From Labrenzia sp. CE80 (GTDB taxonomy: Bacteria; Pseudomonadota; Alphaproteobacteria; Rhizobiales; Stappiaceae): 64,000 nucleotides of DNA. The notes under the pieces are model-generated. The model was not told the DNA's origin. It saw nothing but the letters and a program-made list of their open reading frames with translations, and made no database searches. The translations under genes and the position numbers were made by a program. Below, piece by piece: positions 18,545-26,807 of the stretch; positions within the stretch are counted from its first letter, which is position 1; every line of letters begins with the position of its first letter. The stretch is from contig NZ_WAJT01000001.1 of assembly GCF_009650605.1 (NCBI RefSeq), forward strand, positions 620,001 to 684,000, in the 5' to 3' direction.

Positions 18545-19351
18545 TCAAGTGCCTGAAAAGTTCGGCTGGCGTTTTTCGAGGAAGGCGTCTCTGCCTTCCG
18601 CAAAATCCCGGCTTTCAAAACAGGTTTCAGCAGCCTTTGCGGCAAGGGCCATTGCATCATTCTGACACCCTGCAGCGATGGCATTGATCGCCAATTTTGC
18701 AGCCGTTTGGGTGAGGGGTGCGTTGTTTGCCAGATCTGCGCAGAGCGCGGCAACTCGAACGTCGAGATTTGCCTCAGGCACGGCTTCGCCTATGAGCTGA
18801 ATGCGCAGAGCTTCTTCCGAGCCAATTCTCTCGGCGGTGAACAGGAGCCGTTTGGCGGCTGACGGCCCGACGGCCTCGACAATGTCGGTCATTGCGTCAA
18901 GCGGATAGGCGATACCAAGCCGTGCGGCCGGAATGCCGAACATGCTTCCAGTCGCTGCAATCCTCAGGTCGCAGGCCAGTGCAAGGCCAAGGCCTCCACC
19001 GAGGCAATGGCCTCTGATCATTGCGAGGGTAGGTTTTACCGCGTGCTTCAGTGCCTTGAAAGCCGCAACATTGATGGCGTCATAAGCCTTTGCCGCGACC
19101 GCCGTCGAGCGCGTTTGTGCAAATTCCGATATGTCCGCGCCTGAGACGAAGCTCGTTTCTCCAGCGCCCCTGATGACGATCACACGAACGTTTGGATTGG
19201 CCACAAGTCGGTCGACAGCTGAGGGGATTTGTTTCCACATGGCAAGCGACAGGGCGTTGCGCTTGGCGGCATTGTCGACTACGAGCCAGCCGACAGAGCC
19301 GTCAATTCGAGTGGAAATGGTGCCTTGATCGCTCGCAACGGGCGTGTTCAC
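18545..19351 (-). CDS. Enoyl-CoA hydratase/isomerase family protein
   Basis: 268-residue crotonase-fold protein. The CoA-binding and oxyanion features are present: SGADISEF and RGHCLGGGLGLALACDLR, then FGIPAARLGIAY. In the classical hydratase, glutamates stand in GGGCELAM and in QPE; here the matching positions read GGGLGLAL and IPAA, so both catalytic acids appear lost. Another crotonase reaction, such as isomerisation, thioester hydrolysis or decarboxylation, is more likely than hydration. The start was set at GTG 19351, eight bases after GGAGA; the frame is open to an ATG at 19507. It is divergent from cysE. Confidence 0.87.
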   Translation of the reverse strand: MNTPVASDQGTISTRIDGSVGWLVVDNAAKRNALSLAMWKQIPSAVDRLVANPNVRVIVIRGAGETSFVSGADISEFAQTRSTAVAAKAYDAINVAAFKALKHAVKPTLAMIRGHCLGGGLGLALACDLRIAATGSMFGIPAARLGIAYPLDAMTDIVEAVGPSAAKRLLFTAERIGSEEALRIQLIGEAVPEANLDVRVAALCADLANNAPLTQTAAKLAINAIAAGCQNDAMALAAKAAETCFESRDFAEGRDAFLEKRQPNFSGT

Positions 19352-19421
19352 AATTATGTTCTCCAGAATGGGGCTGGCGCGCCAGGACGAGTTCTTAAGG
19401 CAAAACAAACCAGCTTGGACA

Positions 19422-19473
19422 TGCCCGGGCAAGTTTGACTTTGGAATTAGACCGAACACCCCTATCTTAGGGG
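19422..19473. promoter_or_regulatory. Two dyads in the crotonase-cysE divergent region
   Basis: A perfect palindrome TGCCCGGGCA lies at 19422-19431, and CCCCTA-TCT-TAGGGG at 19459-19473, the second ending 33 bases before the cysE start. Both are candidate operator sites. No regulator gene is adjacent, so the binding protein is unknown. Confidence 0.4.
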
Positions 19474-19505
19474 CAAGAACGGGCGGCTTGAAAAGGAGAC
19501 AAGCC

Positions 19506-20372
19506 ATGACGAACCTGACACCTCGCCAGAATGCTGCACATCTGGCCCTGCATGACCCGGTTTGGCGTCAGCTCAGGGACGAGGCGGAAGCGATGGTTAC
19601 GGCCGAGCCGGCCTTGTCTTCGTTTGTCTACGAAACAGTCCTGAATCACCAAACCCTCGAGGAGGCGGTTGTTCATCGCCTCGGTGACCGCCTTGGTCGT
19701 GATGTGGTCTCAGCTTCCCTGATCCGGCAGACCTATCTAGAAGCCTTGTCTTCAGAGCCCGAGCTGGCCGAGATTTTTCGGGTCGACATGGTGGCCGTTT
19801 ATGATCGCGATCCCGTCTGCGACCGCTTGCTTGAACCCGTGCTTTACTTCAAGGGATTTCATGCCCTGCAAACGCACCGCCTGGCCAATTGGCTTTGGCG
19901 GCAGGGACGCAAGGACTTTGCGCTTTATCTGCAAAGCCGTGCTTCTGAGGTCTTTCAGGTGGATATTCATCCGGCTGTGCCGGTCGGTCGCGGCATCTTC
20001 ATCGATCACGGAACCGGTCTTGTTGTTGGCGGAACCGCCTCTATCGGCGATGACGTTTCCATCCTGCAAGGCGTCACCTTGGGCGGGACCGGCAAGGAAT
20101 GTGGCGATCGGCATCCGAAGATCGGGAATGGTGTTCTTATCGGCGCCGGTGCCAAGATACTCGGTAACCTTCTGATCGGCCATTGCTCACGGATCGCGGC
20201 CGGTTCGGTGGTTTTGAACGAAGTTCCACCGAACACGACCGTCGCCGGTGTTCCTGCCAGGATCGTCGGGAAGGCTGGCTGTTCAGAGCCTGCACGAACG
20301 ATGAATCAGCTCTTGGCGGCTGACAATGTCATGCGTGTTGATCACGAAGGTGAGGAACACGGGGATAGCTGA
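19506..20372 (+). CDS. cysE: Serine O-acetyltransferase
   Basis: Acetylates L-serine with acetyl-CoA, the first committed step of cysteine synthesis, in the cytoplasm. 288 residues. The N-terminal helical domain (DPVWRQLRDEAEAM...) is followed by the left-handed beta-helix of hexapeptide repeats, with the active-site DIHPAVPVGRGIFIDHGTGLV and GGTASIGDDVSILQGVTLGG typical of CysE. AAAAGGAGA stands before the ATG at 19506; the frame is open further upstream, but without a ribosome site or homology. The C-terminal tail that mediates cysteine feedback cannot be judged by eye. Confidence 0.95.
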   Translation: MTNLTPRQNAAHLALHDPVWRQLRDEAEAMVTAEPALSSFVYETVLNHQTLEEAVVHRLGDRLGRDVVSASLIRQTYLEALSSEPELAEIFRVDMVAVYDRDPVCDRLLEPVLYFKGFHALQTHRLANWLWRQGRKDFALYLQSRASEVFQVDIHPAVPVGRGIFIDHGTGLVVGGTASIGDDVSILQGVTLGGTGKECGDRHPKIGNGVLIGAGAKILGNLLIGHCSRIAAGSVVLNEVPPNTTVAGVPARIVGKAGCSEPARTMNQLLAADNVMRVDHEGEEHGDS

Positions 20373-20451
20373 ATTGGGCTGTTGGCATGCTGCGGCATTG
20401 CTGTAGGGTCCGCGCTCGATAATTTCTTCACGACCGAATAGGAGTGAAAAC

Positions 20452-20670
20452 GTGAAACCAGACGAAATCCGCAAGCTCGAAGCCTACCTTCGCAAGAAGT
20501 TCGAATTGGAGAACATTCAGGTGAAGGCGCGTCCTCGCAAGGACGACAGTGCGGAGGTCTACATCGGCGACGAATTCATTGGCGTGATTTATCGCGACGA
20601 TGAGGATGATGATGACCTGAGCTGGAACTTTCAGATGGCCATTCTCGAGTTCGACCTCGAAGAAGCCTGA
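20452..20670 (+). CDS. DUF3126 family protein
   Basis: 72-residue acidic protein with no known function, recognised as DUF3126, a family found in alphaproteobacteria. It starts with KPDEIRKLEAYLRKKF and ends with a strongly acidic stretch (RDDEDDDDLSW). The start is GTG, seven bases after AGGAG. It stands 79 bases behind cysE on the same strand and ends before a strong bidirectional terminator. Confidence 0.85.
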   Translation: MKPDEIRKLEAYLRKKFELENIQVKARPRKDDSAEVYIGDEFIGVIYRDDEDDDDLSWNFQMAILEFDLEEA

Positions 20671-20702
20671 TCTGACACGTTGCGGATTGTGTCCGTTACT
20701 AT

Positions 20703-20734
20703 AAAGGCCCGGAACCGTGAAGTTCCGGGCCTTT
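20703..20734. terminator. Bidirectional terminator
   Basis: Perfect 13-base-pair stem AAAGGCCCGGAAC / GTTCCGGGCCTTT with a six-base loop. A and T runs at the two ends allow it to work on both strands. It sits between the convergent DUF3126 gene and the membrane-protein gene at 20789. Confidence 0.8.
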
Positions 20735-20788
20735 GTGGTTCTGGACAGCAAGGCGAGAAGAATTGTGCCTGGCTTATTGGCGCCCGTG

Positions 20789-21502
20789 TTATTGGCGAAG
20801 GGCTTCGATCAGATCATTTACTCGCCGGTCCAGACTCCCCCAGCTGGACAGAAGTCCGCGTTCGAAGCGATAGGAGACCGCAAGGTCGCCGCCCGCGCTT
20901 GCAGCTCGGTGGCAGACTGCATTCTTCCCCTGTGCGGCTTTGCACCGTGCGATGAAGCCATTCGCGCGGTTCGGCTCGAACACCACCTGATCCAGTTCCA
21001 ACGCGACCGGTGATGACAGAGTGAGAACCTTGAGGCCTGCAGGGCCATCTGTTTCAGGTCCGCGGGACAGACGGCGGTAAACCGTCTCCAGTCGATCTCG
21101 CATTGTCTCCGCGCCCTGGTTCGCCGTTATGTCGATCAGGACAAGATTGGATCCGCGCTCAAGGTCTGCAGACGTCAGGTGTTGTGCGCTGCGCGCAGCT
21201 GTCATCATGGGCCAGATCGCCGCAAGCTTTAGGCTCGCAAGCCGTTCCCTGCCATTGCCGAGCGCAATCTTTGCCATCTGGCTTCGCATCAAGCTGGCGG
21301 GTACGAGGAGGTCCTGATCGTTGACGCTGACCGCGACCTCCGTTCTGTCGGCCGTCCAGATAAGCTCGCCGCGCCAGTATCCGCTCCATTTCGCTCCGAC
21401 ATACGCCATATAGGCGAGCGTCAAAACGACCAGAGAGGTTGTAAGGACCGTGAAGTGAAGGGGGCGAATGCCGCTGGCGCGGGGCAGCTCAATGGGAATC
21501 AT
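20789..21502 (-). CDS. Single-pass membrane protein of unknown function
   Basis: 237 residues that I do not recognise. One membrane helix lies at about residues 17-37 (FTVLTTSLVVLTLAYMAYVG), with a short cytoplasmic N-terminus, so the remaining 200 residues are probably periplasmic. That part has the pattern of an alpha/beta domain and two cysteines close together (ARCKAAQGKNAVCHR), which may form a disulphide. No catalytic motif was found. It is divergent from the 108-residue membrane protein at 21739, with 236 bases between them. Confidence 0.7.
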   Translation of the reverse strand: MIPIELPRASGIRPLHFTVLTTSLVVLTLAYMAYVGAKWSGYWRGELIWTADRTEVAVSVNDQDLLVPASLMRSQMAKIALGNGRERLASLKLAAIWPMMTAARSAQHLTSADLERGSNLVLIDITANQGAETMRDRLETVYRRLSRGPETDGPAGLKVLTLSSPVALELDQVVFEPNRANGFIARCKAAQGKNAVCHRAASAGGDLAVSYRFERGLLSSWGSLDRRVNDLIEALRQ

Positions 21503-21719
21503 GTCAGCAACCCCCGCGGCAACGATCCGGAGGTGCGAAACGTGAGCTTGGCCTTAGATCTGTCCCGTTGAGACACGAATGTCCCGTATCGGGATGGCCA
21601 GATTTGAGAGTTGTCTCGCATTCGTCAGGGTTACTGCCAGGTTAACGCCGATATCAAAAACGGCACGGCGTTTGCTATTGACCCTTTGAGTTTCATCAAG
21701 CAGCTTCTGCCCTCAAGGG

Positions 21720-21734
21720 TTAACGAAAGGTTAA
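21720..21734 (+). promoter_or_regulatory. CtrA-like box TTAA-N7-TTAA
   Basis: TTAACGAAAGGTTAA matches the full CtrA consensus TTAA-N7-TTAA known from Caulobacter and other alphaproteobacteria. It overlaps the likely ribosome site of the gene at 21739, so it would either block that gene or act on another start. Confidence 0.5.
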
Positions 21735-21738
21735 TGGT

Positions 21739-22065
21739 GTGTTGTTCGACCTGTTCGTCGCTTTCTACATAGGGTCTGCAGGATTCGTTTCTGCCGGGCT
21801 AATTGGCAGCTTTTATCAGCTTTTGACCGATCAACCACCCCGTTTCAACATCGCGGTGGAAAGCCTGTTCGGCGCGATTGCCGTGGTCGCGATTTGCCTG
21901 CTTGCAGGGCCCTTCATCATCATGCGCAATGCGATCCGGGGACGGCGAATCGAAGGACGTCCGCTTGGCTGGCTGGTCGCCTCGTCAACGATCGCAGGCA
22001 TGTGGAGCCTGGTTTCGGGACTCTTTGTGACACACTTTGCGTTGGGGCTGGCAGGCTACATCTGA
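21739..22065 (+). CDS. Small three- or four-helix membrane protein (DUF6949-like)
   Basis: 108 residues with three or four hydrophobic helices: [37 protein letters not shown] and [20 protein letters not shown]. Small proteins like this are widespread in Hyphomicrobiales and I assign the DUF6949 label only tentatively. Start GTG at 21739 with AAAGG eight bases upstream. A CtrA-like box overlaps the ribosome site. The gamma carbonic anhydrase gene follows 19 bases later. Function unknown. Confidence 0.7.
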   Translation: MLFDLFVAFYIGSAGFVSAGLIGSFYQLLTDQPPRFNIAVESLFGAIAVVAICLLAGPFIIMRNAIRGRRIEGRPLGWLVASSTIAGMWSLVSGLFVTHFALGLAGYI

Positions 22066-22084
22066 TTTCCGCAAGGGAGGCAAT

Positions 22085-22612
22085 ATGGCTGTTTACGAGC
22101 TGGAAGGCACTGCGCCGAGTTTCGGCAATGTCGATCGGTACTGGATTGCGCCGAACGCCTGCGTGATCGGTCGAGTGCGGCTCGAAGAGGATGCCAGTGT
22201 CTGGTTTGGGGCGATCATTCGCGGTGACAACGAGCTGATTCACATTGGTGCCCGCTCAAATGTTCAGGATGGTTGTGTCTTTCATTCCGACTTGGGCCGC
22301 CCGCTGACAATCGGTGCGGATTGCACGATTGGCCATAAGGCGATCCTTCACGGCTGTACCATCGGGTCCAATTCTCTCATCGGAATGGGCGCGACGGTGC
22401 TCAATGGTGCGGTGATTGGGTCGAATTGTATTGTCGGGGCAAATGCACTCATTCCGGAAGGCAAGGAAATTCCGGACAATTCCCTGGTCGTTGGCATGCC
22501 GGGAAGAGTGGTGCGGCAACTGGATGAGAATGCGGCAAAGTCAATCACCAAATCAGCCGACGGGTATGTTCGGAATTGGAACCGTTTCAAGGTGGGGCTT
22601 AAAACGCTCTAG
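22085..22612 (+). CDS. Gamma carbonic anhydrase family protein
   Basis: 175-residue left-handed beta-helix protein. Hexapeptide repeats run through the whole chain ([46 protein letters not shown]), with histidines at the positions of the interchain zinc site ([13 protein letters not shown]). Members of this YrdA/CaiE-like group may be true carbonic anhydrases or related metal proteins; activity is not certain. GGGAGG precedes the ATG at 22085. It follows the small membrane protein closely on the same strand. Confidence 0.9.
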   Translation: MAVYELEGTAPSFGNVDRYWIAPNACVIGRVRLEEDASVWFGAIIRGDNELIHIGARSNVQDGCVFHSDLGRPLTIGADCTIGHKAILHGCTIGSNSLIGMGATVLNGAVIGSNCIVGANALIPEGKEIPDNSLVVGMPGRVVRQLDENAAKSITKSADGYVRNWNRFKVGLKTL

Positions 22613-22648
22613 CCAAAATCCCAAGGCTCCAGTGCGATCGGAAAAAGC

Positions 22649-22680
22649 GGGAGCCGGCCTGCGGGGGCTGGCCGACTCCC
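22649..22680. terminator. Hairpin between convergent genes
   Basis: GGGAG-C-CGGCC and GGCCG-A-CTCCC form a stem of ten pairs with one mismatch and a ten-base loop, between the carbonic anhydrase gene and the convergent peptidase gene. No U-run follows, so termination is a guess from position. Confidence 0.45.
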
Positions 22681-22767
22681 TGGATCCGGTCGTGGTAGGG
22701 ATGGGGAGGGTGGGGACGCGACCGGATCTTCCCTTTTGCCTCAATGGAGGCAAATCCCTGTCTGTAT

Positions 22768-23382
22768 TCAGTTGCCGACGCTACCCACCGTGGTTACGCG
22801 GGTGTCGGAAATGCCTGTCCACTTTGCGGGCTCGCGTGTCGATTGGCGCTTGATGTAACGATAGGGCGTTGAATACCAGGGTAGGACGGCCTCGATTTGA
22901 TTGTCGAGGATCATGTCTCCCTGGTCTGTCCTGACGGTTAGGACTGCGTGACCGGCATTTTTCACATCCTTTGCCACGGTTATGAGAAGGGCGCTTTTGG
23001 GCCAGCCTGCGGCCAGAAGCGCTCGCTGCTTCTCAAGCACATATTCCTCACAATCTCCGGCTCCGCCACGCGGGTATGTCCAGTATTCCAGTTTACCGAA
23101 GAGCTTTTCGTCGGTGACCGGCCTGATCTGCCGGTTGATGCGGCTGTTCAGGTCAATCAGCTCATTCCAGCGTTCTTCCGTCAGCTTGACCACGACTGGA
23201 GAGTTGTTGCGACCCTTGCAGGCGCTTCTGTTTTCCTCACAGAACTGGATGTGCCCCAAGGGCGCTTTCACCGAGCTTCCCATCGCCATGAAACGGGCTG
23301 CTGCGGCATAGGTGCCGGAAGCCCACGACATGCTGGAAAGTGCGATAACAGTAATTGCGAAAGTTGAATTGCGTAATTTCAT
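22768..23382 (-). CDS. BTLCP-type transglutaminase-like cysteine peptidase (Peptidase C93)
   Basis: 204 residues with a signal peptide (NSTFAITVIALSSMSWASG, cleaved near TYA-AAA), so periplasmic. The catalytic triad of the bacterial transglutaminase-like cysteine proteinases is visible: Cys in GAGDCEEYV, His in GHAVLTV and Asp in ILDNQ. The family includes LapG, the periplasmic protease that frees large adhesins under cyclic-di-GMP control, but no lapA or lapD is in the window. GGGGAGG stands nine bases before the ATG. Its upstream region is unusually AT-rich. A cell-surface or biofilm role is inferred only from the family. Confidence 0.88.
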   Translation of the reverse strand: MKLRNSTFAITVIALSSMSWASGTYAAAARFMAMGSSVKAPLGHIQFCEENRSACKGRNNSPVVVKLTEERWNELIDLNSRINRQIRPVTDEKLFGKLEYWTYPRGGAGDCEEYVLEKQRALLAAGWPKSALLITVAKDVKNAGHAVLTVRTDQGDMILDNQIEAVLPWYSTPYRYIKRQSTREPAKWTGISDTRVTTVGSVGN

Positions 23383-23979
23383 CGTATTGCCCTCCCCAAG
23401 GCTGACAAAACGATGACATATGGTTTTTTATTGCACGATAATCGCGCAAGTAAAAATGTAGATTTGCTTTAGTTTTATTTGATTTTATTTTTAATTTGTT
23501 TTTATTTTACTTTGAATAAAATTCGATCGATATTTGATTCAAATTTGATAGAACTGTCGAAAGATATTGAATTCATGAAGGAATTCGACTCTTGAGGAAT
23601 GTGAACTGTTCTATCTTGGATGAGCACTAGCAAGTGTCGGAACGCTAAGGGTGACAAGGCGGCAAATGTTTCCGCGCGAGAAAAAAATGCAAAAAATTTT
23701 GTCGCACCAACGACGCCGCTGCGGACGCTGGCTGAATGCTTGATAGATTTGACGGGGGGATCTGACGCAAGGTGGTGCGCGGCCGCAATCGTCATGCGCG
23801 AAGGCGTCTATGCTCGCTCTTCATGCTGTTCTGGGACCTTGAGGTCGAGCGAGCTAGGTCGCGGAACGCCTGATGTCAGGTTTTCTGTTTAGTGCAATCC
23901 AACTGGTCGCACAGGTGCGCAAGGCAATGGCGGCCTTCTTATTGTGCTCTTTTTCAGAGCTGGACGCACCGGAGGTGCC
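23383..23979. other. 597-base gene-free stretch with an AT-rich core
   Basis: No reading frame here looks like a gene. Bases from about 23445 to 23600 are very rich in A and T, with long T-tracts on the plus strand, in contrast to the GC-rich neighbourhood. The stretch lies directly upstream of the BTLCP peptidase gene (minus strand) and downstream of the PilZ gene, so it probably holds the peptidase promoter. AT-rich regions of this kind are typical targets of xenogeneic-silencer-like proteins such as MucR in this order; that link is an inference. Confidence 0.55.
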
Positions 23980-24615
23980 TTAGGAAGTGGATTCGCCGGT
24001 GATGTGATGTTCCAGAAGCTCACGGTTCTGGATTGCGGCGAATTCGACGGCGATCCCGCCTTCGATCTGGCGGACCACGCGCGCGCGCATTTTGCCCAGG
24101 GCAATGCTATCGCCCATTTCAGGGACAACATCGGTGGCGAGGGCAGCACCTGAAAGAGAAACGTCTACAATCCGGCAGACATGCTCCGAGCCATCCGGCA
24201 AGACGATCTTTGTGATCGGATTCTTCGGTACGAAACGGTCGTGGCGACGGTCTTCGGGAAGATTCAGCTCATCCCGGTTGGCGAGCCAGGTCAGGATGTT
24301 TGCAATCTTGTCGCGCTTGCGCGGCGTGTTTCGAAGTTCCACCGCGAAACCGCCGTCAATCAGGCGAGAGATTTTGCCCTCAACACGGCTGAGGTGATCG
24401 AGATAGGCGACAACACGTTCGCCCACCTGGCCCGAAACCGGGGTAATCATCGCAAGCCCGCCGGGCGACATGTCGACAACTTGACAGGGATACTCGCGGC
24501 GATCTTCTAGCATGAACCGGCCGAGAATATTGACAGCAACACGCTGATGCCGCCGTCGATCGGCAGCTTGAAGCGGTTTGCTTCCTTCAATCTCTGTCGC
24601 TAAGCCGGCATTCAT
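23980..24615 (-). CDS. Tandem PilZ-domain cyclic-di-GMP receptor
   Basis: 211 residues made of two PilZ domains. The first (about 18-105) has RRRHQR at its start and VVDMSPGGLAM; the second (about 120-205) has DRRHDR and IVDVSLSGAAL. Both carry the RxxxR and [D/N]xSxxG binding motifs in recognisable form, so both may bind cyclic-di-GMP. There is no signal peptide, membrane helix or other domain; it is probably a cytoplasmic effector. The PAS_5 gene lies 100 bases upstream on the same strand. Confidence 0.88.
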   Translation of the reverse strand: MNAGLATEIEGSKPLQAADRRRHQRVAVNILGRFMLEDRREYPCQVVDMSPGGLAMITPVSGQVGERVVAYLDHLSRVEGKISRLIDGGFAVELRNTPRKRDKIANILTWLANRDELNLPEDRRHDRFVPKNPITKIVLPDGSEHVCRIVDVSLSGAALATDVVPEMGDSIALGKMRARVVRQIEGGIAVEFAAIQNRELLEHHITGESTS

Positions 24616-24717
24616 GCCCGATCATCCACCGTTCCGCATGTGAGACGCTTCGATCTCAATTCAACTTAGTCTAGAGTATGTAGAGTTAATGATCGGTAAT
24701 GCTGCCAAGTGTGTTGA

Positions 24718-25383
24718 TCAGGATTTTCCACCTTCATAGACCGTCAGATGTCCGACGCGACGTTCTGCACCTCGCGGCATCGGCGCCATGGCACCGGCCG
24801 GCATGGACATGCCTTCAGCCGTGAAGCGTGGCAGGATCGGATTGACGCCTGTGGTCTGGCCTTCCGTACGGTTCATGAAATAAGGTCGTTCGTCCGGCCA
24901 TACGAGGCGCAGGCTGGTGATCGACTGTTTCATGATCGGGTGAAGACCGAGCCAGTAGGGGCGCTCCATGGGGGTGCAGCTGCCAAGAATGCGAATGCGG
25001 CCTTCGCCCGGCACATTCAACGGCAAAAGCAGCATTTCCATATGGAGCTGGTGCTCGTGTTCCGTGTGGCCGGCAATGCCGACAACAGCTGCTGCAGCGT
25101 CTTCCGTAATGGCGGCGAGCAGGCTGGACATGGCTTCACGATCTTTCTCGCCCCAGCCACGCAGGAAGTTGCGCCCTTTCAGCTCGCGGCAGTGGGCCGA
25201 GCAAAGACGCGTGCCTGCAAGGCGATATCTGGCCGTGTGCGCATCCGTGACTTCCAGAATGAAGGTGTCGCCAAGGAGGGCGCGAATGCTGCCGGGATCG
25301 ATTTCGCTCCGGTTCGGCGCCGGACGCACTCCGCGCAGATCGTCCCAGTAGCTGTAGAGTGTCTGAGTTACGCCGTTTTTCAT
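24718..25383 (-). CDS. PAS_5 domain protein
   Basis: 221 residues. The first 160 or so match the PAS_5 family of alphaproteobacteria (YWDDLRGVRPAPNRSEIDP, ALLGDTFILEV, YRLAGTRLCSAHCRELKGRNF), a sensory PAS variant usually found without an output domain. The C-terminal 60 residues look disordered. The ligand is unknown. GGAAGAAGAGG lies before the ATG. The neighbouring tandem-PilZ gene on the same strand suggests a joint role in signalling. Confidence 0.85.
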   Translation of the reverse strand: MKNGVTQTLYSYWDDLRGVRPAPNRSEIDPGSIRALLGDTFILEVTDAHTARYRLAGTRLCSAHCRELKGRNFLRGWGEKDREAMSSLLAAITEDAAAAVVGIAGHTEHEHQLHMEMLLLPLNVPGEGRIRILGSCTPMERPYWLGLHPIMKQSITSLRLVWPDERPYFMNRTEGQTTGVNPILPRFTAEGMSMPAGAMAPMPRGAERRVGHLTVYEGGKS

Positions 25384-25953
25384 CTGGAACGCCTCTTCTT
25401 CCGCTTGGAGATCGTCGTCAGCCGGGCAGGGGAGTTTTCCCTTCTGTCCAAAATTGGGACACTGATCTTCCAGTTGTCTTTCGTGGCCTTAACTAAGCAG
25501 AGGGCATGCCAAACCGAGGAAATGTGCCGAAATCGCTTGCGATACGAAGCATTAGGGTTAACCGGGTGAAGCGCTTGCAATGTCCTTTGAGGGATGTGCA
25601 AGTTAAGGAAATGTTAAGCAGATGCCCGCTTCTGCGATATCTGGCTGGATCGACCGGTTGAGCAGCGCGGCAATCAGATTTCCGAAATGGGGCGCGTGGG
25701 GACGCGACCTGATGCGCTCGCTGCCCAAAAGGGCAGCGGGCGTATCTGTTTCAAGACGGCACTTTTCAGATAGGTGGCCCATGAATGGGACATTGAGGCC
25801 GTCCCTGCCAGCTCTCGTTACTTTTGGAGAGCGCGCGTAAAAGAAAATGGGGCGGCGAGACACTCTTGCCGCATTAAGCCTGTTTACAAAGAAAGGCTTG
25901 TCAGGACGCGCCAGCGACGTACATCAGGCAAGAAAGTATTTCGAGGAGTTCTG
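25384..25953. other. 570-base region upstream of the rhomboid gene with no confident gene
   Basis: A 72-codon frame from ATG 25622 to 25840 on the plus strand starts just behind a CtrA-like box, but it has no good ribosome site and no recognisable family, so it is not called as a gene. The region must hold the promoters of the PAS_5 gene (minus) and the rhomboid gene (plus). TTAACC also occurs near 25558. Confidence 0.5.
25603..25617 (+). promoter_or_regulatory. CtrA-like box TTAA-N7-TTAA
   Basis: TTAAGGAAATGTTAA is a full match to the CtrA consensus. It lies 220 bases upstream of the PAS_5 gene and about 335 bases upstream of the rhomboid gene. The same TTAAGGAAATG core recurs at 35463. Confidence 0.5.
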
Positions 25954-26706
25954 ATGAACCAGCATTTCCCCAATCCCGGTCGCCCGGTCGACCAGCCTGC
26001 CTTCAATCTGCCATCCGTGGTGTTTTGGCTAGGCGCGATCATGATCGGCATTCACATTCTTCGGGTTTTGGTGCTGCCGGACAGCTGGAATTCCCAGATT
26101 CTGCTTTACTTTGCCTTTTGGCCCGTGCGCTATGACCCTGAGTTGCTTGCCAGTGGCATGGCGCCGGGCGGTCTTGCTGCGGACATCTGGGCTTTTGTCA
26201 CCTACGGCCTGCTTCATGGCGGGGCGACACACATCATCTTCAACTTGCTTTGGATGGCCATCTTCGGCAGTGCGGTCGCGCGCAGGTTTGGAACCTGGCG
26301 TTTTCTGGTACTTTCGGCTCTGTGCGCCATAGCTGGGGCGGCGACGCATCTCCTGTTTCATTTTGGCGAGTCAGCCCCGATGATCGGCGCATCCGCGGCT
26401 GTTTCGGGACATATGGCTGCTGCGTTGAGATTTGTCTTCGAGCTGGGTGGCCCGCTTGGAGCGTTCCGCAGACAGGATCTGGGAGCGTACCGGATGCCTG
26501 CGGCCAGCCTGCGTGATTCCTTGGCAAACCGTCAGGTTCTTGGGTTCATAGCCGTCTGGTTCGGACTGAATATCCTCTTCGGGATCATGAGTACCCCGGT
26601 TACCGGCGGGTCCGCATCGATTGCCTGGGAAGCGCATATTGGCGGTTTTCTGATGGGTCTTCTGCTGTTTCCGTTGCTTGACCCGGTTCCGCGCCGACTG
26701 CGCTAA
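25954..26706 (+). CDS. Rhomboid family intramembrane serine protease
   Basis: 250-residue inner-membrane protein with about six helices. The catalytic serine lies in GASAAVSG (Ser147) and the histidine in WEAHIGGF (His228); HGGATHIIFNLLWM is the conserved helix-2 motif. It cleaves membrane proteins within or next to their membrane helix; the substrate is unknown. GAGGAG precedes the ATG at 25954; the frame is open further upstream, but this start gives the usual N-terminus. The CBS gene follows after 101 bases. Confidence 0.92.
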   Translation: MNQHFPNPGRPVDQPAFNLPSVVFWLGAIMIGIHILRVLVLPDSWNSQILLYFAFWPVRYDPELLASGMAPGGLAADIWAFVTYGLLHGGATHIIFNLLWMAIFGSAVARRFGTWRFLVLSALCAIAGAATHLLFHFGESAPMIGASAAVSGHMAAALRFVFELGGPLGAFRRQDLGAYRMPAASLRDSLANRQVLGFIAVWFGLNILFGIMSTPVTGGSASIAWEAHIGGFLMGLLLFPLLDPVPRRLR

Positions 26707-26807
26707 CGCAGCGGCAAGGATCTATTTGCGTCGGCGTGAATTTTTGTCATGATGAGCGGCCGGACGGGCAATGGCTTGTTCGGCAACGCCATGGGAGGAC
26801 ATCGCTG

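Noticed and set aside
23502..23795. 97-codon frame on the minus strand across the AT-rich region
   Set aside because: It runs through low-complexity AT-rich sequence and has no ribosome site or family match.
25622..25840. 72-codon reading frame behind the CtrA box
   Set aside because: No good ribosome site and no recognisable family; it lies in a long gap but the codon pattern is not convincing.
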